DNA of 64,000 nt, taken from contig NC_064035.1 of the NCBI RefSeq assembly GCF_932526225.1, forward strand, positions 19,209,969 to 19,273,968, in the 5' to 3' direction. This document shows, in pieces, positions 1-12,745 of this stretch (position 1 is the stretch's first letter; each line of letters begins with the position of its first letter). The notes beneath the pieces are model-generated. The model was given only the letters and a program-made list of their open reading frames with translations, was not told where the DNA came from and did not search any database. Position numbers and translations under genes: made by a program. This stretch comes from Nematostella vectensis. Taxonomy: Eukaryota; Cnidaria; Anthozoa; Actiniaria; Edwardsiidae.

Positions 1-1476
1 AACCAATTGCTACTCCTAAGGGGATGTGCAACATTTTTATATCAATTCTGCCATCTTTTAGGGTTAAAAATTCGACAACACCTTATTTGCTATCTCTTAT
101 GGGTTAGAATTTCTGTTGACCACGCCCAAAGTGCCCTCCCTTAGAGTTAAAATTGATTTTGCCAGCGATCACCTTCATCTGTATTTATCAGAGTCCCCCC
201 CCCGGATTCTGATACATGCACAGTAGCATACCCTGGTTTTCAGAGGACCTTGCACCATCAATAACCTAAAAGCATGATGAACAAATAACATAGAGAGGGC
301 GTGTATTGGCATGCTTACTTATTTTTTAATATTTAGGAGTGAATACTTGGGAGTGAATACCCTCTGATACTCAAGGTAGAGTAGCTAAAACATTTTGGGG
401 CAGTTAAAGGGTGATAATTTACTGAACGATGTCTTTATTCTGAATGCAGCATCTTAGGAGGTCTCTCTTGTAGACCAATGTGGGAAAATGTGTAGTTACT
501 TGTAGTTTACCCTGAAAAATAAATACCATGAGTTTTAGATATTTTAGTATTACTTAAATACTACTATTACTTAAAATAAACGAATTATCAATTTCTGATA
601 GCTTTAATTCCTTCACCCCTGTAGATAACTATGGCAATTCTGTGTTCATTGGGTGTATCTAAGGTTTCAACACATTTTAATATAGTAAAGGGGTGTATCT
701 TTGTAGTTTTTCTTAATATCTTGTAGGTTTTCTTGAAAGGGCACCACCTTAAAAAGGCTCCAAAATCAGAGCTGTAAAAGGCTTTAAAATATGTGGGGGG
801 TTCACGATACAAAAACTATGAGGCAGTATTGGGAGCAGCGACAAGCCCCTACTGGTCATTTCCCTATAAGTTTAAAAAATGTGGTGGGTGTGTGCTCCCA
901 GTGCACCACCCTCTGCTACAGCCCTGAAGATAGAAAATGTTAGGCAGGAGGTATGTTTGTGTACTTTAGCTCCCATTTTCAAAAACATTCCAGCCAAAGC
1001 AGATGTGCCAGCCCCCTCCTCCCTTGACCTGCCGCTGTAATTGAGTATTTTGACAAGTTAGAATTTCTCGTGTAACAGCGTGAAGGGAAGGCTTGCACGC
1101 GGTACAGCGGCATGCAAACACTTCATACCTGTTCTTTTCTATGAATATCTTTAGTGGATATCCTCAAGCACAAACAGTTTCATTAATTGGATTTTGCCAT
1201 TTGATGACACATACTTTAGCATAAACTTTGTGCGTTATTTTCTTTTCAAGGCTTCCCAATTTTATCAGGCTATTAATTTTCCTTCTAACATAACGCGTTA
1301 TATTTTGGCCTAGTCAATCTTCTTTGTGATTGTGTTTAAAGCAAGAAAAGCGCGAAAATGTATGGCTTGTTCCACTTTTCCCAAATTTGCACCATTCCTC
1401 TACACCAGCTATACACCTATTTCAATTAAGGTTGACTATAAGAAAATGGAAAATGATGAATGCCAAACACCACTGG

Positions 1477-1568
1477 TTAGGGAAAACAAGTCTTGTATCT
1501 GTTAATGACATTCAGTGAGGCTACATTAGGGAAAACAAGTCTTGTATCTGTTAATGACAGTGAGGCTA
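1477..1568. repeat. 49-bp tandem duplication
   Basis: A segment beginning TTAGGGAAAACAAG occurs at 1477 and again at 1526. It continues through TCTTGTATCTGTTAATGACA and AGTGAGGCTA with a 3-base difference. Two copies only; no function is apparent. Confidence 0.9.
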
Positions 1569-1760
1569 AATTTAGTTTGAAGCGAGACTCTTGTAATGAA
1601 TGAATACGAGAAAAACATTATTATTGGCCAGACTTTGTTACATTTTCCATTCTCTTATCGTCAAACTTTATTAATAGTTGTATAACGTGCCTTACTTAGG
1701 TGCATACACTTTCTTAGATGAACTCCCCCTCTCCCCTGACACGCACATTCTAAGATCCAG

Positions 1761-1783
1761 CCCCCCCCCCCCCCCCCCCCCCC
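1761..1783. repeat. Poly-C tract (23 C)
   Basis: An uninterrupted run of 23 C residues. Length is likely polymorphic and prone to sequencing error. The G-rich complement could form G-quadruplex structures. Confidence 0.95.
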
Positions 1784-3101
1784 ACTAACACACTTTCTTA
1801 GACCAGCTTGCCTTTCTTTTATATTCTGGGTTTTTTTTTACTCTTTTGATGGATAAGTCAAAAGCAAAAATTATAGCAAAAGTAATCTGTTTTGAGAATG
1901 TTAAAAGTTCTCGGTAAAAATAAATTAATAAAAAAATGTTCTGAAACAAACAGCATCAAACATGAAGCCGGAATGAAGGGAGGTTTTTCTAGAAAAAAAA
2001 ATGGAATTTGAAATTTCATGAACAAACGTGAAGTGTCTTTTGTCAATGAATACAATTCATGATATGGGTGACGCATTTTGGAGAGAAATAGAGGCCGGCA
2101 ACGTATAAGAACAACCCAAATCACCATGAAGGTTAATAGCATTTGCAAAATCCAATGGTGCTTCCGCTGTTAATAATGCTTTTAGCGATTACTTGCTAGA
2201 ATAAGAAACACGAACCTAAATTAGTCAACTTTAATACCGCTACATATCATTTTCAGGAACTTTAGAATTTTTTTTCTGCTTCACTTCCTCACGAAATTCC
2301 ATGTTGGTTTCCGACAAAGACGCTAAAATAGGCGCTTTCATGTGCTGTTTTTGTTTTAATTCAGTAAAAGAGTTTGCGCGCTTTATTGGTCTGTACAAAT
2401 CTCATAAAGACCCCAGCTAGCACAGTTCTTTGTTTACGGTGCAAATAATGAAATCCCTCGCCAAATAACAATATACACAGCGGGCAGGCGAGCCATCTTA
2501 CTTCATTATTTTACTACGGGTATAATGGCTAAGGCAGCGGCACTCTCTGACAAATGATTGATAGCAATACATGGAGCGTGTCTACGACAAGATTCGGAAC
2601 TTTTTGAGTTCGAGAGAGTGTTGTGCAAGCTTAATCGTGCTAAAATGCAGAAGGTTTTAACCGAGTTGTTTATACTCCAAGAAACATGCATTCTTATCGC
2701 CTCTCAACCGGAACAGCGTATTCTAAATCAATCCAGTGACAAAGGGAGGCGCAAAGGCGGCAGTGTTGTGTCCTGTTTGATTATCATCTCCATCAAATTA
2801 GTCTCACACCGAGGTTTTGCGGCAATAAATCACAACAGAACGCAGCTATCGTTTCACTAACGATCTTACAATATGCTACTCGCTTGCCCTACAAATACCT
2901 CTGTATACACACTTTCGGCTAACAAGATAAACTCTTGTCGGTTAGGGGTGAGTTTAAGCCAATAAGGCAAGTTGTTTATAGATTTCTGAGCCTAAGAAAA
3001 CGCACACCGTGGTATGTAGGACCAAAAGGTTTGTATTTCCGGTCACTCTTCACATGGAGACGTTGTTTTATTCGTCATTAGAATAACTGATTGTATTCTA
3101 A

Positions 3102-3158
3102 CCAATCAGATTATGTCTCACACATCGCGATGTCAATTACGCTTGCCAATCCACCAAT
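3102..3158 (+). promoter_or_regulatory. CCAAT-box cluster of the Frizzled promoter
   Basis: Three CCAAT motifs in the same orientation lie at 3102-3106, 3146-3150 and 3154-3158; the first and last sit in the stronger context ACCAATCAG. They are about 155-210 bases upstream of the Frizzled ATG, the usual position for NF-Y-type sites. No TATA box is evident. Promoter assignment is inferred from motif and position. Confidence 0.5.
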
Positions 3159-3311
3159 CAGCTATCTCCCCTCCAAGCATGCTAATTACGTTTGGCAGAA
3201 GATTCAGTGAAGTGTTGTCCCCTTCAACATGGCAGCGTAAGTTGATTGTCGATAAATTTCTCACTGCAATTGTAAAGTGGCTTCGTCGTTCGTAGTTTAA
3301 TCGCCGGGATT

Positions 3312-4940
3312 ATGCATTTCAAGGTGAAATCTAATGTGTGGTTTGTAATTGCCACGATTCTGCTATATTTACGACCGTGTTTGCCGTTAAAGAGATGCGA
3401 ACCCGTCACCATTCCTTTGTGCACGGGCCTTCAGTACAACATGACGATCTTTCCGAACACACTCAAACATCGCACGCAAGAAGAGGCCGCCCTCGAGGTT
3501 CATCAATTCTTCCCCCTTGTCAAAGTAGACTGCTCCAAGGATCTCGCGTTCTTCTTGTGTTCCGTGTACGCTCCCGTCTGCACAGTACTGGAGACTCCCT
3601 TGCCGCCTTGCCGGTCTCTGTGCTTGACCGTGCGATCCGGTTGTGAGGGTTTGATGAAACGATTTGGCTTTACCTGGCCAGACTCTCTATCTTGCGAGCG
3701 ATTCCCTAAACTTGGCGACGAGATCTGTGTCGGAGAAAACACTACCACCCCTACAAGCGATCAGGACGGGGGAATAAACAACAACACATATCCCGATGTT
3801 GATATGTCGACAATGCGGTACCGCTGTCCCGAAAGTCAAAAGATCCCTAACGATCAATATACTTTTCACGGCGAGAAACGGTGCGCAGCGACATGCAGAA
3901 ATGTCTTCTTCACAAAACGAGAGCGCGAAATCGCACGTATGTGGACTGGCATTTGGGCAATATTATGTGCCGTCTCGACATTGTTCACCATTTTGACTTT
4001 CCTAATTGATATGCGCCGATTTCGTTACCCAGAAAGGCCTATAATCTTTCTTTCGGGGTGCTATTTTATGGTTTCTATCGCGTTTATTACTGGCTATGTG
4101 GCAGGGGACAAGATCGCTTGCAATGAGCCTATCAAGAAGGGTTTTCCAAAGACGCTCGTGCAAGGTACCAAGCACGAAGGCTGCACGGTTATTTTCATGA
4201 TGCTGTATTTCTTCAGCATGGCGTCTTCCATCTGGTGGGTTATTTTGACGGTGACTTGGTTCTTAGCAGCAGGACTGAAGTGGGGACAAGAAGCTATTGA
4301 AGCAAACTCACAGTTCTTCCATCTAGCGGCGTGGGCAATCCCCGCAGTCAAGACCATTGCGATTCTTTTGATGACCAAAGTTGACGGAGACGAACTTAGC
4401 GGCGTCTGCTATGTCGGGCTGTCAGATGTTAGTGCACTTAGAGGCTACGTGCTCGCTCCGCTTTTCGTGTATTTTATCATTGGAGCGACATTTCTCTTGG
4501 CTGGGTTTATCTCGTTGTTCCGCGTACGCTCTGTATTAAAAGATGATTACTCGAAGCGCGAGAAGATCGAAAAGCTCATGATACGCATCGGTGTTTTCTC
4601 GATCCTATACACAGTGCCTGCACTCGTAGTCATCGGGTGTCTCTACTACGAGCAGTCCAATAGAGAACTTTGGGACAACTCTTGGATAGAGGGCTGGAAG
4701 CGGCAGAAAAAGTGTACAGAGGTAGAGACAAAACTAAAAGGGGAGGTATCATGTCCTCCTTACCCCGTTCCGCTTCAGAAGCCAGATTTTATGGTGTTTA
4801 TGGTTAAATATCTTATGTTCCTCATCGTTGGAATAACCTCTGGATTTTGGATTTGGTCGAGCAAAACCCTGAACTCCTGGAGAAGATTCTACCGGAGATT
4901 TATACTAAGAGAGAAAGGCCGCCCGAACACCAGCGTATGA
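3312..4940 (+). CDS. fz1: Frizzled family Wnt receptor (FZD1/2/7 type), single exon
   Basis: 542-residue seven-pass membrane receptor for Wnt ligands, acting at the cell surface through Dishevelled. Residues 1-25 look like a signal peptide. The cysteine-rich Wnt-binding domain spans about 29-140 and has all ten cysteines (29, 37, 74, 83, 90, 100, 104, 111, 128, 139). N43-M-T and N143-T-T are glycosylation sequons. Seven hydrophobic segments run from about 210 to 517. The Dishevelled-binding KTxxxW motif is intact at 518-523 (KTLNSW). The C-terminus TSV fits a class I PDZ ligand. CRD wording (PLC..., [27 protein letters not shown], GFxWP) is closest to vertebrate FZD1/2/7, which are also intronless. 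The ATG opens directly onto the signal peptide; CCAAT boxes lie upstream. No frameshift or missing key residue. The exact orthologue name is inference. Confidence 0.96.
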   Translation: MHFKVKSNVWFVIATILLYLRPCLPLKRCEPVTIPLCTGLQYNMTIFPNTLKHRTQEEAALEVHQFFPLVKVDCSKDLAFFLCSVYAPVCTVLETPLPPCRSLCLTVRSGCEGLMKRFGFTWPDSLSCERFPKLGDEICVGENTTTPTSDQDGGINNNTYPDVDMSTMRYRCPESQKIPNDQYTFHGEKRCAATCRNVFFTKREREIARMWTGIWAILCAVSTLFTILTFLIDMRRFRYPERPIIFLSGCYFMVSIAFITGYVAGDKIACNEPIKKGFPKTLVQGTKHEGCTVIFMMLYFFSMASSIWWVILTVTWFLAAGLKWGQEAIEANSQFFHLAAWAIPAVKTIAILLMTKVDGDELSGVCYVGLSDVSALRGYVLAPLFVYFIIGATFLLAGFISLFRVRSVLKDDYSKREKIEKLMIRIGVFSILYTVPALVVIGCLYYEQSNRELWDNSWIEGWKRQKKCTEVETKLKGEVSCPPYPVPLQKPDFMVFMVKYLMFLIVGITSGFWIWSSKTLNSWRRFYRRFILREKGRPNTSV

Positions 4941-5107
4941 TGTATGATTGCCGTTCGCGTGAGAGAAAGATTATAGAAAGAGACCATTGATCATTCTCTA
5001 CTGTACCGAAGTGTTAAAATCTTCCATTGACCGTTCACGTATGACAAAAGGACACGTACAGAGGGCAATTTCACACATTAGAGAAAATCCATGCAGGCTA
5101 AAACGTC

Positions 5108-5113
5108 AATAAA
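5108..5113 (+). terminator. Candidate polyadenylation signal for Frizzled (proximal)
   Basis: AATAAA lies about 170 bases after the Frizzled stop codon. A second candidate is at 7161-7166. The sequence alone does not show which is used. Confidence 0.4.
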
Positions 5114-7160
5114 CACTCCTAGAAAGTGAGAGGACGTTTATACGTAAGCAAATCGTGTCGGATGGACAAAATTTCGACTTTTAGGGCGGGACACACGCAG
5201 AGCGTTGGTCCCCAACAATGCGTCAGTGTCGAGGACAATGCAATCACTGAATTTTCACCCCAGTTCTGATATTTTATTTGATAAAGTGACACCTAGATAA
5301 CTTAAAATCTGCTAAGCAAAGTATATATATTATATATTTCCTTTCAGTTTATATTTTTGCTAAAGCGAAGTATTTCGAGTATAGATATATGTATTTTATT
5401 CTCATTCTCCTTAGGGATCTGCATTCGTAGTTAAGAACGATCGCGCCAAATTGCTATTCAGTTTCATTCGCTCGACATCAGCGACGCCTAATTCCTCCTA
5501 ATACCAATTGATACAAGGATCTGTTAAACCGCAAGGGTTTTCTCAATGCGGATAAAAGTTTCTCCCTACTTGATGCGTTAGTCTATTGTGTGGTCGTGTG
5601 CCCATGGGAAGCCATGCCCTCTAGCCATCTCCTTACTACAAAGGTGTAACATTTCCTGATCTTCCGCCTTGAATGATGGCACTGGAGTCTTAGGATTTAA
5701 AAGAGAGAGGCTTCAACTTTGAAACACCCAATACTATTACCACAATGGAAATCAAATTTGTCACATTGGAGATTTCCAAAGAATGCCTTGTTTTAATTTG
5801 CACTGTGCATTTTCTTCGATAATCTGCACTGCTTTGTGGGTGTAAATCAACGTTATTTTTACATGGATCTTATGGTTAAATGAAATCAGTATACAAATGA
5901 AATATAGTGTAGCTTAAATATGGAATCTTGTTATCTAAGAGAGCATTATGTATTAAGCCACTAATGGCATTTGTCTAGTGTATTTGCTTGTCTGCTAGAT
6001 TTAATGTTTTATATTCAAGACGCTTTTATTACACAAACATATTACCCTGCCTATTGGTTCAGTTAATCGAGATTTTTTTTTTTTAATTGTATTGTTCTAA
6101 GATCCAAGAAAGCAAATTTCCCTCTTTCATATCATGTGAATGTGACTCACATCTATCACCTGTAGATGGTGGCGTATGTATAACCTAAACATCGCTGCTT
6201 GGATATGCATGGCCTATTAGAGAGAACTATTGTATCTACAAAACTAGGGTGTAGACAAATGTATTCTACATCCTGTTTTGAAAATATGTCTGTCTGGTTT
6301 GACTATCAAAAGATGCACAATTCTGAAATACTGTATTTTGAAATTGTTTGGTACTGGCTTAGCATGTGCTTTTATGTTGAGTGCTCTGTTAGTTTGCACT
6401 AGTGACTGTTATACACTTTTAAGTATTTTACCAGATGCTGTCATTTTTTATAGCACAGAGAGCTTGCCAAATGTCAGTAAACATGCTATTGAAGCTAAAT
6501 ACACAATTGGATGTGAGAACAAATACGCATTATTAATTATATACAAGTTTCATAAACTTGATTACAAACTTTTTAAGATGATTTAAATTTTGGGTTGAAA
6601 ATAGACATTGGTAACTTCTTAATTATAATTGTGATATCACAGTGATCTTTCATTAGATTATAATGAAGTCAGTTGTGAATCCAAGCTTGTATTATAGAAT
6701 TGTATATATGTTAGAAAGACAGTCATCTCTAGCTGTTTTTCTATGCCTATTTCTAGCCTGCAAAGCAATGATTCAGAAACAATCCAGCCATATGGACAAT
6801 CTTTATCTTTTCTTTGGCAATTGTGTTTGTGCAGCCATACAATTATCTACTTAAAAGAGATGAGCTGAAATCTAATAGTTACTAATTTTTATAACAAAAA
6901 AAAGTTAAAAACATGAGAAAGATATGTAGTATATTTATCATGCAATAATTCATGCTTTTGTATATCCTTTACCATGCTTAGTTGATAAGAAGACCTTTTG
7001 ATTCTGCCTTGATCTGTTTTGACTAAAATGAACATATGCCCATTTAGTTGAGCTTCAAGCAATTTTGTACATTTTCTCTAAAAATTTTCCACCTTTTGGC
7101 TAAAATATTATCCAGTTTCTCATGAAAATATGTATTTAGATTAATAACCTTTGGACCTAA

Positions 7161-7166
7161 AATAAA
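7161..7166 (+). terminator. Candidate polyadenylation signal for Frizzled (distal)
   Basis: AATAAAGCATTG, followed by a T-rich tract. If used, it gives a 3' UTR of about 2.2 kb, consistent with the long AT-rich non-coding stretch after the gene. Confidence 0.35.
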
Positions 7167-7784
7167 GCATTGTTTTTTTTTAGCCAGGAAGGTTTCAGGG
7201 CTGTGCCCCCCATTGTTTTCTTAATGTTTCTGTATTGTGCCCCCCGCCCCCAATAATTTGAGGCTTGAATGGCATGAGGCGTGAATGAACAGCAAATCAC
7301 TAATTTATCAATCTCTTAACAGAGCATCTTATTACCTGTGTAAAAATCGTTTTATTCCAACCAAATGTGGCTCAGAGATAACATTTCTACAGGAGACATA
7401 ATTTGGGACTGCTAGCATGGAAGTGTTCTGGTCACAACCTTACCATCATACTGTTGTTATCATCAAAATTATTTCCCGTAAATGATCTATTACAAAATAA
7501 AGGTCAAATGAAATCTCATAAAGTCTCTTTGATGTCAATAAATCATAAAAAATCAAAATCTTATCCATTCTGATGAAAATTCTGATTATAACAATGTAAC
7601 AATGTTAGGATGGTAAGCCTGTGGTTGTAATTAAAAATTTGAGCCCAGTGATTGGAGGAGGATTCCCTTCTAGCCAGCTTCTAGCCTTCTTTTAGCCAAA
7701 GCTCATGTTTAAAAAGACTTCGCTGTCAACATAGTTGGTAGAGAAGTCTCCCTCTAGTAACTATGCTGTCAGCACTTAGCTTGT

Positions 7785-7816
7785 CCATAGTTAATAGGTT
7801 AACTAATTAACTATGG
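7785..7816. repeat. Inverted repeat, 11-bp arms
   Basis: CCATAGTTAAT at 7785-7795 is matched by its exact reverse complement ATTAACTATGG at 7806-7816 across a 10-base spacer. It lies next to another inverted repeat pair at 7818-7831 and 7952-7965, so the region may be a small decayed transposable element. Confidence 0.8.
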
Positions 7817-7817
7817 C

Positions 7818-7965
7818 TCATAGCTGTCAACCCAACTTGGGAAGAGCCAATGCGGGTGAATACAGGTAATTTTTATGAACAGTCTCACAAAAATTAGGCT
7901 TGTGATGAGGTCCAAAATCTTGTCACCCACCTACATACTTAATGCGGGTGAGTTGACAGCTATGA
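7818..7965. repeat. 148-bp segment bounded by 14-bp inverted repeats
   Basis: TCATAGCTGTCAAC at 7818-7831 and its perfect reverse complement at 7952-7965 enclose a short AT-rich segment. Each is followed or preceded by an ATGCGGGTGA-like motif. This fits a miniature inverted-repeat element, but no clear target-site duplication is visible. Confidence 0.5.
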
Positions 7966-8535
7966 TGGCTTGTCTAGTTTGACGTAATTTAGTCATAGTA
8001 AAAAGCATAAATTACTCAATAAACGCAACAGAAAAAATGCAAGCGGATATTATTTGCAAAGCTGTAGACTCCCCAGCTCACAAATAAAACTGAAAAGGTG
8101 TGAGAATGTGTGGAGAGCTGCTTTCAGAAGGGCGTGACCTTTAAAAATAAATAATAAAACACGGTCCATTTATTATAGCCCCTGACCCACTTAAGTAACC
8201 ATTAATTTGGATGTTCATATTTTCAACTTTTTTCGAATACTCACCATAATAAATGCGGCTTTCGTCTGTTTTTTCTTCGTGGGTCGCACGTGTAAGATGG
8301 CGGTAAGCGTTGCATGATGGGATTGTGGTCAACGATTTTAGAGATCTCTGGTTCCAAAAATTACAACTATTTTTTTTATAGACTCGCTGAGCTCGGAAAT
8401 TGTGCATTTTCTAAAATGTCATTTAGAATTAACGATATGATTTTTATACGAGATTCAATGTGATAATTTCAAGGGCTCTCTGTGGTAAAACGGAGAGGCT
8501 TGGGCCCTAATATTTGTGTAACCAGGCCATGTATT

Positions 8536-8554
8536 CAACATGGCGGCCGTGTAA
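8536..8554 (+). promoter_or_regulatory. TISU/YY1-like ATGGCGGC element with 4-codon uORF
   Basis: CAACATGGCGGC at 8536-8547 matches the TISU consensus SAASATGGCGGC, which couples YY1-dependent transcription with initiation from very short 5' UTRs. Here the ATG opens a frame of only four codons (M-A-A-V) before TAA at 8552-8554. The likely PHF10 ATG lies 56 bases further on (8596). It therefore probably marks the PHF10 transcription start region and may act as a uORF. Confidence 0.5.
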
Positions 8555-8595
8555 GATTTTATTCATTGTCATTTTCAAATCATAAAAAGCGAAAG

Positions 8596-11500
8596 ATGCC
8601 TCGAAAAGTAAGTATGACACTAGCCATAATGCGATAGTTAATGTGAAACTTATTACAATTACTTATTACAAGTTTTGTTAGCATTTGCTTAGTAGTTTCT
8701 TACAAAATTGTAATGGGACGAAAATGTGACCCTCAGTATCTTTTGCCTTATTCCGCTACGTTTTGCCGATACAACATTAGAATAAAATCAACTTTGTCTG
8801 AGTAAGGTCTTCATAAAACATTGATTTCCAGAAGAAACCAGGACCAAAGCCAAAATCCGAGGTAGCCAAACTTGACAATGAAAGCCCACCAAAAGATAGC
8901 AAAACAAAACCCTCAGACAATGAACCAAAAGACGATCCAGTGGCCGAACAGCCCGTTATGCCAATCAAACGACCCAGGGGAAGGCCAAGCAAGAAATGGC
9001 AGGCGCAGTTCCTCGGAAAGGTGTTTCCAGAGCCTGTGAAAAGCGCTAAAAAGGTAATAGGTCGCTTACGGTGAGTGTAGAAGGTCTTGCAGAGTTTGTA
9101 TGAGCCGCCTTTAGTTTGATGTTAAAATGTGGTTGAAATAGATATTTTAACTTCATAAGACAACAGTTAGTTGATAAGTTTTCATTGATATCTTTTCATT
9201 TTTTTTTTTAAGATCTATGAAATGCCAAAAAATTGGTCTGTGACTCAGGTAATCCCCCATCAAAAGGATTACCAGATGTTTCACTAGAAACCCAGTTCGC
9301 TTTAAAGCTAGTTCGCTTGTGGGTAAAGTTGTTTCGCTCAAAACCTGGGTTGGTTTGCTTATAAATTTAATACCAAGTTAACATTGGTTTAGTATTTTTT
9401 ACAAGTTAATAGCGATGGAAAGGACATGTAACTTTAGATTTTCCAATTTGTAATATTTGCCTTTCAACTTTGATTACGATAAAACAGGGCATCACGAACC
9501 ACTCTGAATCCAGGGTAATCTTGGGCACAGTTTTATTCGGAATATCGCTGAATATTGCGGGCTCTGCCAATTGACAGAGCAACTTAAACCCAAGTTAAAC
9601 CTCATGTAAGTTTATCAAACCAACTTTAAACTTTTAACTCTTGTTAGATAAACTATTATTTTGGTTTGTAGGAAAGAAAACCAAGGGAGAAAAAAGAGAA
9701 ACCAAAGGAGAAACAAGAAAAGAAGCCAAAGAAAGCTTCTTCAGAGAAAAAAGAACCAGAAGAGGTAACTGCAAAAGACCAAGCTCCTACCCCTCAGGCC
9801 TCTCTGGAGGAAGTGGAGCCACCCAAGGATATACCCCCTCTTCCACCGCCTGTTCCCAAGGAAAAACCTATCGTTGCTTACCTGAAGAGCCTGAGGAATA
9901 TACTTGATAAGCTGCATGAGTACAAATGGCCGGCAGATGGTGATGGGCAGTACTACTACTTGACTTCACAAATAGCACATTTTCTTGGGATAGAATCACT
10001 TCAAGAGAAACATCCAAGTAATATGAGATGAGATTCTTTTTCATTTCAGATTTCCTTCCAGTTTCCAGTCCCTATTTGTGTCATACTATATACTGTAATA
10101 TATTTTATCTTCTTTGACAGAAATTGAATTCCATGTACTTCAAGAAGATGAAAAATCATTTTTGCTTGAAAATGGGTTTCTTGACTCAGCACAGAAAGAT
10201 CAAGGTAGGTCTAGTGAATTTTCAGTGTTCACCCTGTTTTGAGCCATCTCCATTTCTAGCTTGACTGTTCTCAATATTATGATGGAATACATTTTATAAT
10301 TTAACCCTGGTATGGATGTTTAACTTTCATAATCTGGCATAAATGCAGCAGTTGGCATGAAATCAAGACTCACAGTCAAAGCATCTGTTCAGCGGTGCAG
10401 CATCCATCTGATGATTTGTGATTAATCTTTTAGAAATTTGGTCCATTTGCTCAGAAGATGCTACACAACTTGTTCTAGACCACTATCCAGATAAATACCA
10501 GGTATTTTTAGTGTCAAGATAATTACCAGAAATTTCACTGTCCAGATAATTGCCAGAAATTTTCAGTGTCCAGATAATTGCCAGGTATTTTCAGTGTCCA
10601 GATAATTGCAAGGTACTGTATTTTCAGTGTCAAGATAATTGCCAGAGTTGTTGTTAACACATGAAAATTTTACTTGTGAAACACAACTGGTAAATTGTAA
10701 GAAATTGGACCTTATTCAATAATATTTCTTTGTCTTTGCAATGTAGGATTTTATCCAGATCTCTCACAAGAGAGAGAAATACAAGCTTCTTAAGAAGTCA
10801 GAGGAAGAGAAGGTACGACGTTGTAATTCTGCACTGACCTTGAATTTAAAAAAAAATTGATGCTTTTTATTATACTTTAGAGAATTTTGTGGTTATGGCT
10901 CATGGATAATGCAACACTGTTTATTGGATGTCAAAAAAACTTTTTCTGTCAAGTTATATTTTACATAATATACATAATATAACATATTTTATCAAGTAAT
11001 ATTTAATAATAACATATTTTGTCAAGTAATATTTACATAGTTTCTTTTACATAATATGTGTTCTCTTTATGTACTGTGTAAGTCTTTTTTTTAATATGAG
11101 TGTTTCTTCCTTACATTCATATATTCATATTCTAACTTTATAATTTAAATTTTAGTGATAATTTAGACATAAAACATCATTCAAATAGGAATATTACTCT
11201 AGATTTGCTATAAAATCATTATTAAATGGTGAAAAATTCAAGAGTATGGAGTTTCAGGGGGCCAGGAAAACCTGAAAAAATATATACATGACCTTTGGGC
11301 AAAAGTACTGTAAAATATCCTTTTGGCTACAATCAGTTTGCTATCCATACTGTTATATTAATTTTGCTGGATATTATCCCTTAAACAGCCTCCGTCAGCC
11401 ACCATTTTGTCGTCCTAGCAAAGTACAAAGTGCTAAAAAGCATCCATTTTTATCAGCTGATTTGGGAAGCCAATGTGATATTTTTTATTGAATTTGATAA

Positions 11501-12654
11501 ATAAAGTATTTAACTTTGTTTTTAGATGGTTATTTCAAGATTTTAGCAAATTATGTGCCTTCAATTATTAAATGAAAACAATAACAAAGATGGGGCTGAC
11601 AAGTGGACTTCTTAACAACTATGTTCAATACTGTGTTTCACTCTTCTAGGAAGCTCAAGAGAGTCGCAAGATACCTAATTCAATGCGAAGAGCTCTGAAA
11701 AATGCTGTAGACTTCAACTCACAACTGGCACTTCAGCGTAAAGAAGAGAGGCAGTCTTATTTTGACATGCAAACACAGGTACAACATGTTAAAAATTAGT
11801 TGATGAGTTAATCAATCCATTTATTTTCTGTTTTTCTTAATTTTGAACCAATGACAATAAATTGATTTTCAATACAGTATATTCAGGAAACATCATCATT
11901 ATCATCATCACCACCAGCATCACCATTACCATCACCCTAAACACCACTAGCAGCAGCATCATCACTACTCTTATTGCCATAATTGCAGCACTATAATCAT
12001 CCCTGAAATACCATCACCATTACTGTATAACATATGGTGTACATCGCTTGCCCCAATCAGTGTTCCCATCAACATCATCACAACTTCAGAGGCGTATCTA
12101 GAAATTAACGCAGGCTGGGGGCCAAAGTAGTGATTCACTCACCACGGATCAATTAAGTTCAAATCAGCATTTTAAACTCTTTGCTCTTTTCTATACAAAT
12201 GCACACATATAAACAGTCTTGTTAACTACTAAGAAAGGGGTCCTATGTCACATGAGCAGAGGTCCAGACCCCTCAGACTCCCCCTCTGGACACATGCTCT
12301 TGAGCTTTCATCATTCACATTTTCACTGCCCTGTTTTTACTTGTTTACAGATAATCCATGTGCCTTGTAATAGGAGTGCCAAGTTACCACAGCACCTGAC
12401 CCAGCCCAGTATGTACCCTGTCTCCCTTCTGCCAGGGCAATATCAGGAGCATTATAAAAGGTACAGGTAGTAGTACAGTATGTATATGAGCCCTGTAGAA
12501 GCCTATAAGACTTAAGACTATAGTTAAATAGCCAGGATTTGCTAGGGGGATGGGGGCTCTTTAAGGTCTCAGGTTAACTGTAATATATTTTTTAAATGGT
12601 TAAAATGTTATGCTTACTACTGTATATTTGATAATAGAATATATATATAGAATA

Positions 12655-12745
<91 letters not shown>

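Larger units (their letters stand above)
1..3311. other. Non-coding 5' flank upstream of the Frizzled gene
   Basis: No convincing coding region is visible. Open frames here are short, unsupported by splice sites and lack recognisable domains. The stretch holds a 49-bp tandem duplication near 1477-1568, a 23-base C tract at 1761-1783 and CCAAT boxes near its right end. The last 200-300 bases are probably promoter and 5' UTR of the Frizzled gene. Confidence 0.6.
4941..8595. other. Frizzled 3' flank and PHF10 promoter region
   Basis: AT-rich, with no supported gene. Positions 4941 to about 7200 probably include the Frizzled 3' UTR. AATAAA signals lie at 5108-5113 and 7161-7166. Positions 7785-7965 contain inverted repeats. 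The right end (about 8250-8595) is the start region of the PHF10 gene and carries two ATGGCGG motifs. Confidence 0.5.

Noticed and set aside
2506-2860. Overlapping frames of 61 and 100 codons upstream of Frizzled
   Set aside because: No domain, no conserved motif and they overlap each other on opposite strands. More likely promoter-proximal non-coding DNA.
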